NCBI GenBank assembly: GCA_030144725.1
Contig: JASKMD010000013.1
Location: forward strand, 6,783,710 to 6,847,709
Source: Haematococcus lacustris
Taxonomy: Eukaryota > Chlorophyta > Chlorophyceae > Chlamydomonadales > Haematococcaceae
Direction of reading: 5' to 3'
Length of the DNA stretch: 64,000 nt
The position numbers and the translations under genes are program-made. The notes beneath the pieces are model-generated. The model saw only the letters and a list, made by a program, of their open reading frames with translations. It ran no database searches and had not been told where the DNA came from. The first letter of the stretch is position 1. Each line of letters opens with the position of its first letter. Below, piece by piece: positions 39,001 through 49,241 of the stretch.

Positions 39001-40138
39001 ACGAAGGGTCCGGGACCATCACATGGCTGGTTACGCAGTTGGTCCCGACTGGTAACGAAAAGCAAGTAACGCAGCATTTTCTTAAGCCAAAAATTGGTTT
39101 TATGTATAGTATAATGTCGGAGGCCAAGCTGTTACGGCAAAATAACGACCGAGACCTCGTCGAAAGTTGCAGTAAACGACGAGGCGTAGCCGAGTCGTTT
39201 ACGCAGCTTGAGACGAGGCCGAGGTTGTTATTTGAACGTTAACAGCGCGGGCCGAGACATTATACAGTATCCCTTTTCATTACGGGTTGGTTCCGGGCTA
39301 GTACGTCTACAATATAAGCGCGCAACATCAAAGCCTCTGCGACGTCAAGGTTTGTCGACGGCCCCTGCACTTTTTCAGTAAAAACAGCGGTTACGCAGCG
39401 GTTACAGTAAAACTTCAGCACTTTTTCAGTAAAAACAGCGGTTACGCAGCGGTTACAGTAAAACTTCAGCACTTTTTCAGTAAAAACAGCGGTTACGCAG
39501 CGGTTACAGTAAAACTGCGCGGAAGCCACGCTGTCTCCGGCATCCTACAGCCACGCACACAGCTTGCTCACCGATGTGGCGAACAGCGCAACCTCTTCGG
39601 AGCGCGAGGTCAAAGAGGTCTCGGAGCTGACTTTTACGGGAAAATAAAAATTCTTACTTTCCCCGTAATGTAAAGGGATTGAAATAAAATACACAAAAAG
39701 ACATTTTTCGGTTACGAAGCAGCCGAGGCCAGCCGCCGCAAGGGTCTGTTTGGTAACGAATTCCAGGCCTAAAAAACAAGCTTTTGGTTCCGATCGTTAC
39801 GTATTACGCAAAAAAAAATCACTGGTGCCTACTAAGGGGTGCTTCGCACTGCTGCCCCAGCCCCTGCAGATCTGCAGCTGCCCAACTCCCTGCAGCCTGA
39901 CACGGGCTGTACCACACGAAGACCACCAGAGTATGGCTGCACTCGGCTCTAGTTCGGTATTGCTTGTCAGGCCGGGTCAGGAGCCGCTGCGGCTGCTGAG
40001 CCGACTGTGCACCCACTGCCTTGCAGGTTCCCCACTTTGTCACACTTCGGGGCGCAAGAGGACCCTCAGGGCGTGGCGGCAGATGTGATGACCTTCTTCC
40101 TCGCCTTGCCATGCTCCGGGACCGTCAGTCGCTTGTGA
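30051..40138 (+). CDS. Alpha/beta-hydrolase-fold protein, introns invaded by transposons
   Basis: Phase-consistent exons: 30051-30164 ('LLFLHPNSLCGRVFQPM'), 31056-31203 ('FRCVALDAPGHGCS'), 31755-31920 (nucleophile elbow 'GFGQSMGGS', ending in a Glu run), 33785-33935 ('AAQLRSKPPYSAWHADCF'), an exon ending 38866 ('VPGILPRLAACSVLEVPKAQ') and the last exon 40027-40138 ('SHFGAQEDPQGVAADVMTFF', holding the expected catalytic His). Ser is in GQSMG and His in SHFG; the acid is not assigned. The start of the exon ending 38866 (somewhere after about 38620) is unclear and may contain a frameshift, so the gene could be broken. Introns contain repeat B, Fanzor-like remnants, a pogo-like element and the hairpin block. 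The substrate cannot be told. The last two exons are repeated in the tandem array. Confidence 0.65.
30297..30512 (-). mobile_element. Solo 3' end of the Fanzor-like element
   Basis: It starts 'cccccttgtccctcactagg', carries both hairpin arms and ends 'gagttggcatgacc'. No ORF remnant is attached. It lies in intron 1 of the hydrolase gene. Confidence 0.7.
31263..31395 (+). repeat. Extra copy of the hydrolase 3' end inside its own intron 2
   Basis: The run 'ctcgccttgccatgctc' through 'gtcagtcgcttgtgatggct' and 'cctctgtttgtgtgca' matches the terminal exon and early 3' UTR of the same gene (40101-40210). In this copy the frame also reads 'FLALPCSGTVSRL' then stop. Confidence 0.7.
31966..32110 (+). 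repeat. Interspersed repeat B, copy 2
   Basis: It begins 'catcggcccagtgggcaaca', contains 'ggtggtgttttgtctatatg' and ends in 'cctaccacctacac'. It is the opposite orientation to the copy at 12.1 kb. It lies in intron 3 of the hydrolase gene. Confidence 0.6.
32236..33000 (-). mobile_element. Fanzor-like element, decayed copy with 3' end
   Basis: The hairpin-bearing 3' module (32236-32451) is followed on the minus strand by a degenerate ORF. It keeps 'PDCNAALNMQRIGESRWRPL', 'ELCWWPEQGKLPAKGEEY' and then a frameshift. Upstream, in another frame, come 'TPTAASEPGPITPPPAKHSK' and 'RTKAEQ', the same basic/Pro-rich linker as in the array copies. More diverged than the array copies, hence older. Confidence 0.7.
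34015..34196 (+). mobile_element. Fanzor-like tail split by the pogo-like insertion
   Basis: 'ccaaggcccagcagcaccag' and a stop are followed by the 'gagctgtcatcagctta' tail and 'tagtggtccacgcctagtgg'. The pogo-like element begins at 34199 and the older sequence resumes at 36460. Confidence 0.6.
34199..34225 (+). repeat. Left terminal inverted repeat of the pogo-like element
   Basis: 27 bp, identical to the complement of 36433-36459. Preceded by the TA target base pair. Confidence 0.92.
34575..36053 (-). CDS. Pogo/Tc5-type DDE transposase
   Basis: It catalyses cut-and-paste of the surrounding element. The frame is open from 36158, and I choose the ATG at 36053 ('MATATARRASTLAKA'), giving 492 residues. 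The N-terminal helix-turn-helix segment ('RPSVRAVAKLHGVPRSTLNE', psq-like) is followed by a CENP-B/Tc5-type second DNA-binding segment ('KWFSAFMSRHGLSLRKASPQ'). The DDE/D core shows 'VFNADETGF' (first Asp), 'LLILDGHASRF' (second Asp) and 'THFLQPWDQLFSSVK' (third Asp in the LQPxD block). All three acidic residues are present and there is no frameshift. The C-terminus is basic ('RAAKRGRGAHM'). Length and motif order fit the family. Confidence 0.9.
   Translation of the reverse strand: MATATARRASTLAKASDSPGHRASRLAAAARALFKYKRGSARPSVRAVAKLHGVPRSTLNEIVKRGGRVATRGRPTALTEAEELQLAGIVKGALAQGRGVTRLDLLGAVQRACEARVSKGLPHPFPNATPSRKWFSAFMSRHGLSLRKASPQTKARRAAAESQEALSNWYDKQLMPALQKRCNSRQAYKERPDRVFNADETGFQPHSNERVLAETGAKHVFQAAAANPKHSITCVAWGSADGQVLPPNYINAGTVLTANVLGGVRFFPGSAIILKPKTHMMDGSVFPKLLVSMAKQIPGGVSIKNRALLILDGHASRFSADTKATAAALGFDLLILPGQCTHFLQPWDQLFSSVKANHGKLVAAAAKLPGSGGFRPTLSQRISMIDSALHFSVGFSKEPLKRAFAKTGLYPPSKDQLLAAAKASIHSGKGKVTLAPWKRLVVSNDMMEAAIQCSAEEQPALYFRAVDQFYNRQELEEQVSMRAAKRGRGAHM
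36433..36459 (-). repeat. Right terminal inverted repeat of the pogo-like element
   Basis: 27 bp mirror of the left end. Followed by TA at 36460-36461. Confidence 0.92.
36460..36941. other. Non-coding stretch between the pogo-like element and the array
   Basis: This is the continuation of the sequence interrupted at 34197, in an intron of the hydrolase gene. It has a run of short direct repeats ('catgagaggatcatgggaga' type) at about 36700-36770. No ORF is convincing. Confidence 0.5.
36981..37190 (-). other. Conserved 3' module of the Fanzor-like element with a foldable stem (candidate guide-RNA region)
   Basis: It lies just downstream of the ORF stop on the minus strand. The arms 'tttgagccggatcag' and 'ctggatccgactcaaa' enclose about 45 bases of 'gcagccacta' repeats. 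In the minus-strand transcript they form 15 pairs with one G-U and one bulged C; in the plus-strand transcript the same position is a C-A mismatch. Copies occur in every array unit and at 26.2, 30.3 and 32.2 kb. TnpB and Fanzor guide RNAs come from the 3' end of the ORF and the element's right end, so the position fits. Transcription is not shown. Confidence 0.35.
37244..37774 (-). pseudogene. Fanzor-like C-terminal fragment, unit 1
   Basis: A 176-residue frame. From the N-terminus: a Cys/Pro-rich part made by three copies of 'cggggacacaaacagtg'; a basic Pro/Ser linker ('KRSKRTKAEPG', 'KGKGKGKAAKAK'); then 'GRWLDRDCNSALNMQRIGES', 'KWRPLELCYWPDQGALPAKG', 'KEYPGLGYKRLRDKPPKAQE' and a short Gln run. 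'DRDxNxALN' matches the final RuvC-III-type block of TnpB and Fanzor proteins, RNA-guided DNA nucleases. RuvC-I and RuvC-II and the zinc finger are not visible, so this is not an active enzyme. The 245-codon frame on the opposite strand is a shadow. Assignment is from motif recall. Confidence 0.55.
37872..38039 (-). pseudogene. Short basic ORF upstream of the Fanzor-like fragment, unit 1
   Basis: A 55-residue frame from 'MMRWDAIAAPMLTTLHESPV' to 'RVMAKKKRKGSDKKQKGSCP'. The frame stays open further upstream ('DKGDRAPDCSRLLLLAC'), so the Met is not proven. KKKRKG resembles a classical nuclear localisation signal. It is on the same strand as, and 100 bp upstream of, the Fanzor-like frame, so the two are probably parts of one former coding sequence. 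Copies: 41411-41578, 44950-45117, 48490-48657, 51435-51602 and 54380-54547. The last two read KKQQG near the end. Confidence 0.4.
39104..39679. repeat. 576-bp block with nested inverted repeat and three 51-bp direct repeats (long units only)
   Basis: Outer arms 39140-39161 and 39212-39233 pair imperfectly over 22 bp. Inner arms 39172-39180 and 39194-39202 (gtaaacgac/gtcgtttac) pair perfectly. Three direct repeats of 51 bp run from 39368 to about 39515. The block is present in units 1-3 (also at about 42643 and 46182) and cleanly absent from units 4-6, with only about 2 bp of shared sequence at the junction. It lies in the last intron of the hydrolase gene. Confidence 0.85.
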
Positions 40139-40279
40139 TGGCTTAGGGCAAGTGCACGCCTTCGTTTCGAGCCAATGTGCACCTCTGTTTGTGTGCAGCC
40201 TTGGAGTGCAATGCAGCAAGTCACGAATCGCTGAGATGTGAGGGCAGCGTAGTCGCCTCACGGCTACTAGTCGAAGCGG

Positions 40280-40284
40280 TGTAA
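40280..40284 (+). terminator. Possible TGTAA polyadenylation signal of the hydrolase gene
   Basis: TGTAA is the usual green-algal signal. This one lies 142 bp after the stop codon at 40136-40138. A second TGTAA follows within about 25 bp. Confidence 0.35.
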
Positions 40285-40785
40285 GCCATCATGTAGATCC
40301 ATGTAAACGTGGATGTATCTTTCCTTCCCCCATCTCCACGTAAATGTATGTAAGTGTATCCTTCCTTCCTCCACATCCACCTCCACCTGCGTTGCCAGCT
40401 AAGGGCGCAAGACACGTCCAATTTGTGCAAGTCGGCACCGGACTATCTTTATAACGCCAATCGGACGCTTCTTAGGCATGACACACGGTCGATGACTGAC
40501 TGAGCTGCAGCACTGAATACAACAGCCCCCTTGTCCCTCACTAGGGCCTCCATTTGAGCCGGATCAGAAGTACCTACTAGCAGCCACTAGCAGCCACTAG
40601 CAGCCACTAACTGGATCCGACTCAAACAGTGTTATTGGGCTGTGTGGAGTAAACCCAGTGCACATGGCACATGAGCCCGCCTACCACCTACACTATTGCC
40701 TGACCCGAGGCCTAAAGCGTAGAGTTGGCATGACAAAACATGCACTAATTGTAAGCTGATGACAGCTCAACAAAGGGGGCACACA

Positions 40786-41313
40786 CTACTGTGCCTCAGC
40801 AGGCTGCTGCTGCTGCTCCTGGGCCTTTGGTGGCTTGTCTCGCAGCCGCTTGTAGCCCAGGCCAGGGTACTCCTTGCCCTTGGCTGGCAGAGCTCCCTGG
40901 TCTGGCCAGTAGCACAGCTCCAGCGGCCGCCACTTGCTCTCCCCAATGCGCTGCATGTTGAGCGCTGAGTTGCAGTCCCTGTCCAGCCACCTGCCTGGCT
41001 GTGGTGCTGGCTTGGCTTTGGCAGCCTTGCCCTTGCCTTTGCCCTTAGTGGGCTCAGCTGCCCCTGGCTCAGCCTTGGTGCGCTTGCTGCGCTTGGCTGG
41101 CTGGGGAGTGCTGGGCCCTGGCTCTGAGGCTGCTGTCGGTGTGGCTTCCTGGCTGCTGCGTGGGGCCTGTGGGGGCTTGCGGGGGGGCACTACTGGGCAC
41201 GCGGGGACACAAACAGTGCGGGGACACAAACAGTGCGGGGACACAAACAGTGCGGGGACACACAAGGCGGGGGCGGACCCATACCTGACGTCGGGTCGTG
41301 GTCCAACTATCAC
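40786..41313 (-). pseudogene. Fanzor-like C-terminal fragment, unit 2
   Basis: 175 residues, one Gln shorter than unit 1. Same 'DRDCNSALN' block. One substitution near the N-terminus (DVRY for DVRC). Confidence 0.55.
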
Positions 41314-42180
41314 GGCGCGCCTGTCGTTGCTTGCCTTGGGCGGAACGAGACACTGCGAACAGGAGCGACGGGTTATCTCACAGCGCGTAACGCACGTAGC
41401 TCACAGTCGGCTAGGGACACGAACCTTTCTGTTTCTTGTCGCTACCCTTCCGCTTCTTCTTAGCCATCACGCGATGCGCAGTGCGACGGGCGGTGGCCTT
41501 TTCAAGCAATTTGGGTTTCACGGGAGATTCATGGAGGGTTGTCAGCATGGGAGCTGCAATTGCATCCCAGCGCATCATGCAAGCCAGGAGCAGCAGCCTG
41601 GAGCAGTCTGGAGCCCTATCACCCTTATCAAGGATACTAGACCATCACTAGAGACCAGCATACCTTGCTAGGCCCTAGTATACTTGAGGGCTTGGGTGAG
41701 GTTGGCCTGGTTAGGCCTTTTTAGTCACTTGAGAGGTTGGTACTGCAGATATGACAACATACATACACATGCATGGACAGTCCCTGTAGACGATCCTCGT
41801 CTGAGCCTGCTGCTTCTGTGTTTTTTATGTCACTCACAAACATTTACGCAAGCAATGTTGATTGCTGTGACTGCTACCTTGGCACATCGTTGTATCTCAG
41901 TGGTGTAAGAATGGGATTCACGGATAGATTTAGGGAACAAGTTGTCCGGGTAAGAAGATACATAAGGTACTAGACAGTATGTCTCAACTCTAGACAGTAC
42001 GCCAAAGAGCTGAGTGTGCCAGAACACAATGCACAGCACATGCCTGATTGCATCAGACCATTCTGCAGACTCTTGTTAAGGGTCTGATGAGGATCTGATC
42101 AGGGTCGTCCTGACCGAATGCGGATCAGGGCTTGCGGTGCCCCATACCCGATCAAGCTCTGCGCCTGCGAGTGGTAGGCT

Positions 42181-43677
42181 ATGCCTCGAGCTTGTTGCTC
42201 CCAGTCTCATGAGGAAGCTAGTGCGAAGGTGCCAGTGTGCGGGGCCAGGGCGAGGATGTTGCTGCCCTGGTCCTCAGGTGCTGCCTCACCGCCTGCTCTG
42301 CCCCATGGCCTGGGCAGTGGGCGGGACCCTGCCAGGCGTGCCTGGCATCCTGCCCCGCCTGGCTGCCTGCTCCGTGCTTGAAGTACCCAAGGCTCAACTA
42401 CGCAGGTGATGGGGCAGGCTGTAGGGCATGGGCTGCTGCACTGAGGAGTCCAGTCCGCTTGCATCAGCTCAGGGCATGAGGAGAGCAGCAGGTGCCTACC
42501 AGTGTTTTTTTTTTCAAAACAGCCAAGCTGATGCTGGTCACGAAGGGTCCGGGACCATCACATGGCTGGTTACGCAGTTGGTCCCGACTGGTAACGAAAA
42601 GCAAGTAACGCAGCATTTTCTTAAGCCAAAAATTGGTTTTATGTATAGTATAATGTCGGAGGCCAAGCTGTTACGGCAAAATAACGACCGAGACCTCGTC
42701 GAAAGTTGCAGTAAACGACGAGGCGTAGCCGAGTCGTTTACGCAGCTTGAGACGAGGCCGAGGTTGTTATTTGAACGTTAACAGCGCGGGCCGAGACATT
42801 ATACAGTATCCCTTTTCATTACGGGTTGGTTCCGGGCTAGTACGTCTACAATATAAGCGCGCAACATCAAAGCCTCTGCGACGTCAAGGTTTGTCGACGG
42901 CCCCTGCACTTTTTCAGTAAAAACAGCGGTTACGCAGCGGTTACAGTAAAACTTCAGCACTTTTTCAGTAAAAACAGCGGTTACGCAGCGGTTACAGTAA
43001 AACTTCAGCACTTTTTCAGTAAAAACAGCGGTTACGCAGCGGTTACAGTAAAACTGCGCGGAAGCCACGCTGTCTCCGGCATCCTACAGCCACGCACACA
43101 GCTTGCTCACCGATGTGGCGAACAGCGCAACCTCTTCGGAGCGCGAGGTCAAAGAGGTCTCGGAGCTGACTTTTACGGGAAAATAAAAATTCTTACTTTC
43201 CCCGTAATGTAAAGGGATTGAAATAAAATACACAAAAAGACATTTTTCGGTTACGAAGCAGCCGAGGCCAGCCGCCGCAAGGGTCTGTTTGGTAACGAAT
43301 TCCAGGCCTAAAAAACAAGCTTTTGGTTCCGATCGTTACGTATTACGCAAAAAAAAATCACTGGTGCCTACTAAGGGGTGCTTCGCACTGCTGCCCCAGC
43401 CCCTGCAGATCTGCAGCTGCCCAACTCCCTGCAGCCTGACACGGGCTGTACCACACGAAGACCACCAGAGTATGGCTGCACTCGGCTCTAGTTCGGTATT
43501 GCTTGTCAGGCCGGGTCAGGAGCCGCTGCGGCTGCTGAGCCGACTGTGCACCCACTGCCTTGCAGGTTCCCCACTTTGTCACACTTCGGGGCGCAAGAGG
43601 ACCCTCAGGGCGTGGCGGCAGATGTGATGACCTTCTTCCTCGCCTTGCCATGCTCCGGGACCGTCAGTCGCTTGTGA
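42181..43677 (+). pseudogene. Hydrolase 3' exons, array unit 2
   Basis: Repeat of the exon ending 42405 and the last exon 43566-43677 ('SHFGAQEDPQGVAADVMTFF'). No 5' exons are attached, so these can be used only as alternative 3' ends. Confidence 0.6.
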
Positions 43678-44324
43678 TGGCTTAGGGCAAGTGCACGCCT
43701 TCGTTTCGAGCCAATGTGCACCTCTGTTTGTGTGCAGCCTTGGAGTGCAATGCAGCAAGTCACGAATCGCTGAGATGTGAGGGCAGCGTAGTCGCCTCAC
43801 GGCTACTAGTCGAAGCGGTGTAAGCCATCATGTAGATCCATGTAAACGTGGATGTATCTTTCCTTCCCCCATCTCCACGTAAATGTATGTAAGTGTATCC
43901 TTCCTTCCTCCACATCCACCTCCACCTGCGTTGCCAGCTAAGGGCGCAAGACACGTCCAATTTGTGCAAGTCGGCACCGGACTATCTTTATAACGCCAAT
44001 CGGACGCTTCTTAGGCATGACACACGGTCGATGACTGACTGAGCTGCAGCACTGAATACAACAGCCCCCTTGTCCCTCACTAGGGCCTCCATTTGAGCCG
44101 GATCAGAAGTACCTACTAGCAGCCACTAGCAGCCACTAGCAGCCACTAACTGGATCCGACTCAAACAGTGTTATTGGGCTGTGTGGAGTAAACCCAGTGC
44201 ACATGGCACATGAGCCCGCCTACCACCTACACTATTGCCTGACCCGAGGCCTAAAGCGTAGAGTTGGCATGACAAAACATGCACTAATTGTAAGCTGATG
44301 ACAGCTCAACAAAGGGGGCACACA

Positions 44325-44852
44325 CTACTGTGCCTCAGCAGGCTGCTGCTGCTGCTCCTGGGCCTTTGGTGGCTTGTCTCGCAGCCGCTTGTAGCCCAGG
44401 CCAGGGTACTCCTTGCCCTTGGCTGGCAGAGCTCCCTGGTCTGGCCAGTAGCACAGCTCCAGCGGCCGCCACTTGCTCTCCCCAATGCGCTGCATGTTGA
44501 GCGCTGAGTTGCAGTCCCTGTCCAGCCACCTGCCTGGCTGTGGTGCTGGCTTGGCTTTGGCAGCCTTGCCCTTGCCTTTGCCCTTAGTGGGCTCAGCTGC
44601 CCCTGGCTCAGCCTTGGTGCGCTTGCTGCGCTTGGCTGGCTGGGGAGTGCTGGGCCCTGGCTCTGAGGCTGCTGTCGGTGTGGCTTCCTGGCTGCTGCGT
44701 GGGGCCTGTGGGGGCTTGCGGGGGGGCACTACTGGGCACGCGGGGACACAAACAGTGCGGGGACACAAACAGTGCGGGGACACAAACAGTGCGGGGACAC
44801 ACAAGGCGGGGGCGGACCCATACCTGACGTCGGGTCGTGGTCCAACTATCAC
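44325..44852 (-). pseudogene. Fanzor-like C-terminal fragment, unit 3
   Basis: Identical in protein to unit 2, including DVRY. Confidence 0.55.
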
Positions 44853-45719
44853 GGCGCGCCTGTCGTTGCTTGCCTTGGGCGGAACGAGACACTGCGAACA
44901 GGAGCGACGGGTTATCTCACAGCGCGTAACGCACGTAGCTCACAGTCGGCTAGGGACACGAACCTTTCTGTTTCTTGTCGCTACCCTTCCGCTTCTTCTT
45001 AGCCATCACGCGATGCGCAGTGCGACGGGCGGTGGCCTTTTCAAGCAATTTGGGTTTCACGGGAGATTCATGGAGGGTTGTCAGCATGGGAGCTGCAATT
45101 GCATCCCAGCGCATCATGCAAGCCAGGAGCAGCAGCCTGGAGCAGTCTGGAGCCCTATCACCCTTATCAAGGATACTAGACCATCACTAGAGACCAGCAT
45201 ACCTTGCTAGGCCCTAGTATACTTGAGGGCTTGGGTGAGGTTGGCCTGGTTAGGCCTTTTTAGTCACTTGAGAGGTTGGTACTGCAGATATGACAACATA
45301 CATACACATGCATGGACAGTCCCTGTAGACGATCCTCGTCTGAGCCTGCTGCTTCTGTGTTTTTTATGTCACTCACAAACATTTACGCAAGCAATGTTGA
45401 TTGCTGTGACTGCTACCTTGGCACATCGTTGTATCTCAGTGGTGTAAGAATGGGATTCACGGATAGATTTAGGGAACAAGTTGTCCGGGTAAGAAGATAC
45501 ATAAGGTACTAGACAGTATGTCTCAACTCTAGACAGTACGCCAAAGAGCTGAGTGTGCCAGAACACAATGCACAGCACATGCCTGATTGCATCAGACCAT
45601 TCTGCAGACTCTTGTTAAGGGTCTGATGAGGATCTGATCAGGGTCGTCCTGACCGAATGCGGATCAGGGCTTGCGGTGCCCCATACCCGATCAAGCTCTG
45701 CGCCTGCGAGTGGTAGGCT

Positions 45720-47217
45720 ATGCCTCGAGCTTGTTGCTCCCAGTCTCATGAGGAAGCTAGTGCGAAGGTGCCAGTGTGCGGGGCCAGGGCGAGGATGTTG
45801 CTGCCCTGGTCCTCAGGTGCTGCCTCACCGCCTGCTCTGCCCCATGGCCTGGGCAGTGGGCGGGACCCTGCCAGGCGTGCCTGGCATCCTGCCCCGCCTG
45901 GCTGCCTGCTCCGTGCTTGAAGTACCCAAGGCTCAACTACGCAGGTGATGGGGCAGGCTGTAGGGCATGGGCTGCTGCACTGAGGAGTCCAGTCCGCTGG
46001 CATCAGCTCAGGGCATGAGGAGAGCAGCAGGTGCCTACCAGTGTTTTTTTTTTCAAAACAGCCAAGCTGATGCTGGTCACGAAGGGTCCGGGACCATCAC
46101 ATGGCTGGTTACGCAGTTGGTCCCGACTGGTAACGAAAAGCAAGTAACGCAGCATTTTCTTAAGCCAAAAATTGGTTTTATGTATAGTATAATGTCGGAG
46201 GCCAAGCTGTTACGGCAAAATAACGACCGAGACCTCGTCGAAAGTTGCAGTAAACGACGAGGCGTAGCCGAGTCGTTTACGCAGCTTGAGACGAGGCCGA
46301 GGTTGTTATTTGAACGTTAACAGCGCGGGCCGAGACATTATACAGTATCCCTTTTCATTACGGGTTGGTTCCGGGCTAGTACGTCTACAATATAAGCGCG
46401 CAACATCAAAGCCTCTGCGACGTCAAGGTTTGTCGACGGCCCCTGCACTTTTTCAGTAAAAACAGCGGTTACGCAGCGGTTACAGTAAAACTTCAGCACT
46501 TTTTCAGTAAAAACAGCGGTTACGCAGCGGTTACAGTAAAACTTCAGCACTTTTTCAGTAAAAACAGCGGTTACGCAGCGGTTACAGTAAAACTGCGCGG
46601 AAGCCACGCTGTCTCCGGCATCCTACAGCCACGCACACAGCTTGCTCACCGATGTGGCGAACAGCGCAACCTCTTCGGAGCGCGAGGTCAAAGAGGTCTC
46701 GGAGCTGACTTTTACGGGAAAATAAAAATTCTTACTTTCCCCGTAATGTAAAGGGATTGAAATAAAATACACAAAAAGACATTTTTCGGTTACGAAGCAG
46801 CCGAGGCCAGCCGCCGCAAGGGTCTGTTTGGTAACGAATTCCAGGCCTAAAAAACAAGCTTTTGGTTCCGATCGTTACGTATTACGCAAAAAAAAAATCA
46901 CTGGTGCCTACTAAGGGGTGCTTCGCACTGCTGCCCCAGCCCCTGCAGATCTGCAGCTGCCCAACTCCCTGCAGCCTGACACGGGCTGTACCACACGAAG
47001 ACCACCAGAGTATGGCTGCACTCGGCTCTAGTTCGGTATTGCTTGTCAGGCCGGGTCAGGAGCCGCTGCGGCTGCTGAGCCGACTGTGCACCCACTGCCT
47101 TGCAGGTTCCCCACTTTGTCACACTTCGGGGCGCAAGAGGACCCTCAGGGCGTGGCGGCAGATGTGATGGCCTTCTTCCTCGCCTTGCCATGCTCCGGGA
47201 CCGTCAGTCGCTTGTGA
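45720..47217 (+). pseudogene. Hydrolase 3' exons, array unit 3
   Basis: Exon ending 45944 and last exon 47106-47217. Carries ADVMAFF in place of ADVMTFF, as in units 4-6. Confidence 0.6.
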
Positions 47218-47864
47218 TGGCTTAGGGCAAGTGCACGCCTTCGTTTCGAGCCAATGTGCACCTCTGTTTGTGTGCAGCCTTGGAGTGCAATGCAGCAAGT
47301 CACGAATCGCTGAGATGTGAGGGCAGCGTAGTCGCCTCACGGCTACTAGTCGAAGCGGTGTAAGCCATCATGTAGATCCATGTAAACGTGGATGTATCTT
47401 TCCTTCCCCCATCTCCACGTAAATGTATGTAAGTGTATCCTTCCTTCCTCCACATCCACCTCCACCTGCGTTGCCAGCTAAGGGCGCAAGACACGTCCAA
47501 TTTGTGCAAGTCGGCACCGGACTATCTTTATAACGCCAATCGGACGCTTCTTAGGCATGACACACGGTCGATGACTGACTGAGCTGCAGCACTGAATACA
47601 ACAGCCCCCTTGTCCCTCACTAGGGCCTCCATTTGAGCCGGATCAGAAGTACCTACTAGCAGCCACTAGCAGCCACTAGCAGCCACTAACTGGATCCGAC
47701 TCAAACAGTGTTATTGGGCTGTGTGGAGTAAACCCAGTGCACATGGCACATGAGCCCGCCTACCACCTACACTATTGCCTGACCCGAGGCCTAAAGCGTA
47801 GAGTTGGCATGACAAAACATGCACTAATTGTAAGCTGATGACAGCTCAACAAAGGGGGCACACA

Positions 47865-48392
47865 CTACTGTGCCTCAGCAGGCTGTTGCTGCTGCTCCTG
47901 GGCCTTTGGTGGCTTGTCTCGCAGCCGCTTGTAGCCCAGGCCAGGGTACTCCTTGCCCTTGGCTGGCAGAGCTCCCTGGTCTGGCCAGTAGCACAGCTCC
48001 AGCGGCCGCCACTTGCTCTCCCCAATGCGCTGCATGTTGAGCGCTGAGTTGCAGTCCCTGTCCAGCCACCTGCCTGGCTGTGGTGCTGGCTTGGCTTTGG
48101 CAGCCTTGCCCTTGCCTTTGCCCTTAGTGGGCTCAGCTGCCCCTGGCTCAGCCTTGGTGCGCTTGCTGCGCTTGGCTGGCTGGGGAGTGCTGGGCCCTGG
48201 CTCTGAGGCTGCTGTCGGTGTGGCTTCCTGGCTGCTGCGTGGGGCCTGTGGGGGCTTGCGGGGGGGCACTACTGGGCACGCGGGGACACAAACAGTGCGG
48301 GGACACAAACAGTGCGGGGACACAAACAGTGCGGGGACACACAAGGCGGGGGCGGACCCACACCTGACGTCGGGTCGTGGTCCAACTATCAC
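47865..48392 (-). pseudogene. Fanzor-like C-terminal fragment, unit 4
   Basis: Same frame with DVRC as in unit 1. It carries a silent CAG to CAA change in the Gln run shared with units 5 and 6. Confidence 0.55.
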
Positions 48393-49241
48393 GGCGCGCC
48401 TGTCGTTGCTTGCCTTGGGCGGAACGAGACACTGCGAACAGGAGCGACGGGTTATCTCACAGCGCGTAACGCACGTAGCTCACAGTCGGCTAGGGACACG
48501 AACCTTTCTGTTTCTTGTCGCTACCCTTCCGCTTCTTCTTAGCCATCACGCGATGCGCAGTGCGACGGGCGGTGGCCTTTTCAAGCAATTTGGGTTTCAC
48601 GGGAGATTCATGGAGGGTTGTCAGCATGGGAGCTGCAATTGCATCCCAGCGCATCATGCAAGCCAGGAGCAGCAGCCTGGAGCAGTCTGGAGCCCTATCA
48701 CCCTTATCAAGGATACTAGACCATCACTAGAGACCAGCATACCTTGCTAGGCCCTAGTATACTTGAGGGCTTGGGTGAGGTTGGCCTGGTTAGGCCTTTT
48801 TAGTCACTTGAGAGGTTGGTACTGCAGATATGACAACATACATACACATGCATGGACAGTCCCTGTAGACGATCCTCGTCTGAGCCTGCTGCTTCTGTGT
48901 TTTTTATGTCACTCACAAACATTTACGCAAGCAATGTTGATTGCTGTGACTGCTACCTTGGCACATCGTTGTATCTCAGTGGTGTAAGAATGGGATTCAC
49001 GGATAGATTTAGGGAACAAGTTGTCCGGGTAAGAAGATACATAAGGTACTAGACAGTATGTCTCAACTCTAGACAGTACGCCAAAGAGCTGAGTGTGCCA
49101 GAACACAATGCACAGCACATGCCTGATTGCATCAGACCATTCTGCAGATGAGGATCTGATCAGGGTCGTCCTGACCGAATGCGGATCAGGGCTTGCGGTG
49201 CCCCATACCCGATCAAGCTCTGCGCCTGCGAGTGGTAGGCT

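Noticed and set aside
39260..39529. 89-residue ORF with FYCNRCVTAVF repeats
   Set aside because: Created by the three 51-bp direct repeats (17 codons each) within a putative intron. No conserved start or homologous domain visible.
40934..41671. 245-codon plus-strand ORF present in every array unit
   Set aside because: It is antisense to the Fanzor-like frame, has no motif, and its openness follows from the codon bias of the opposite strand.
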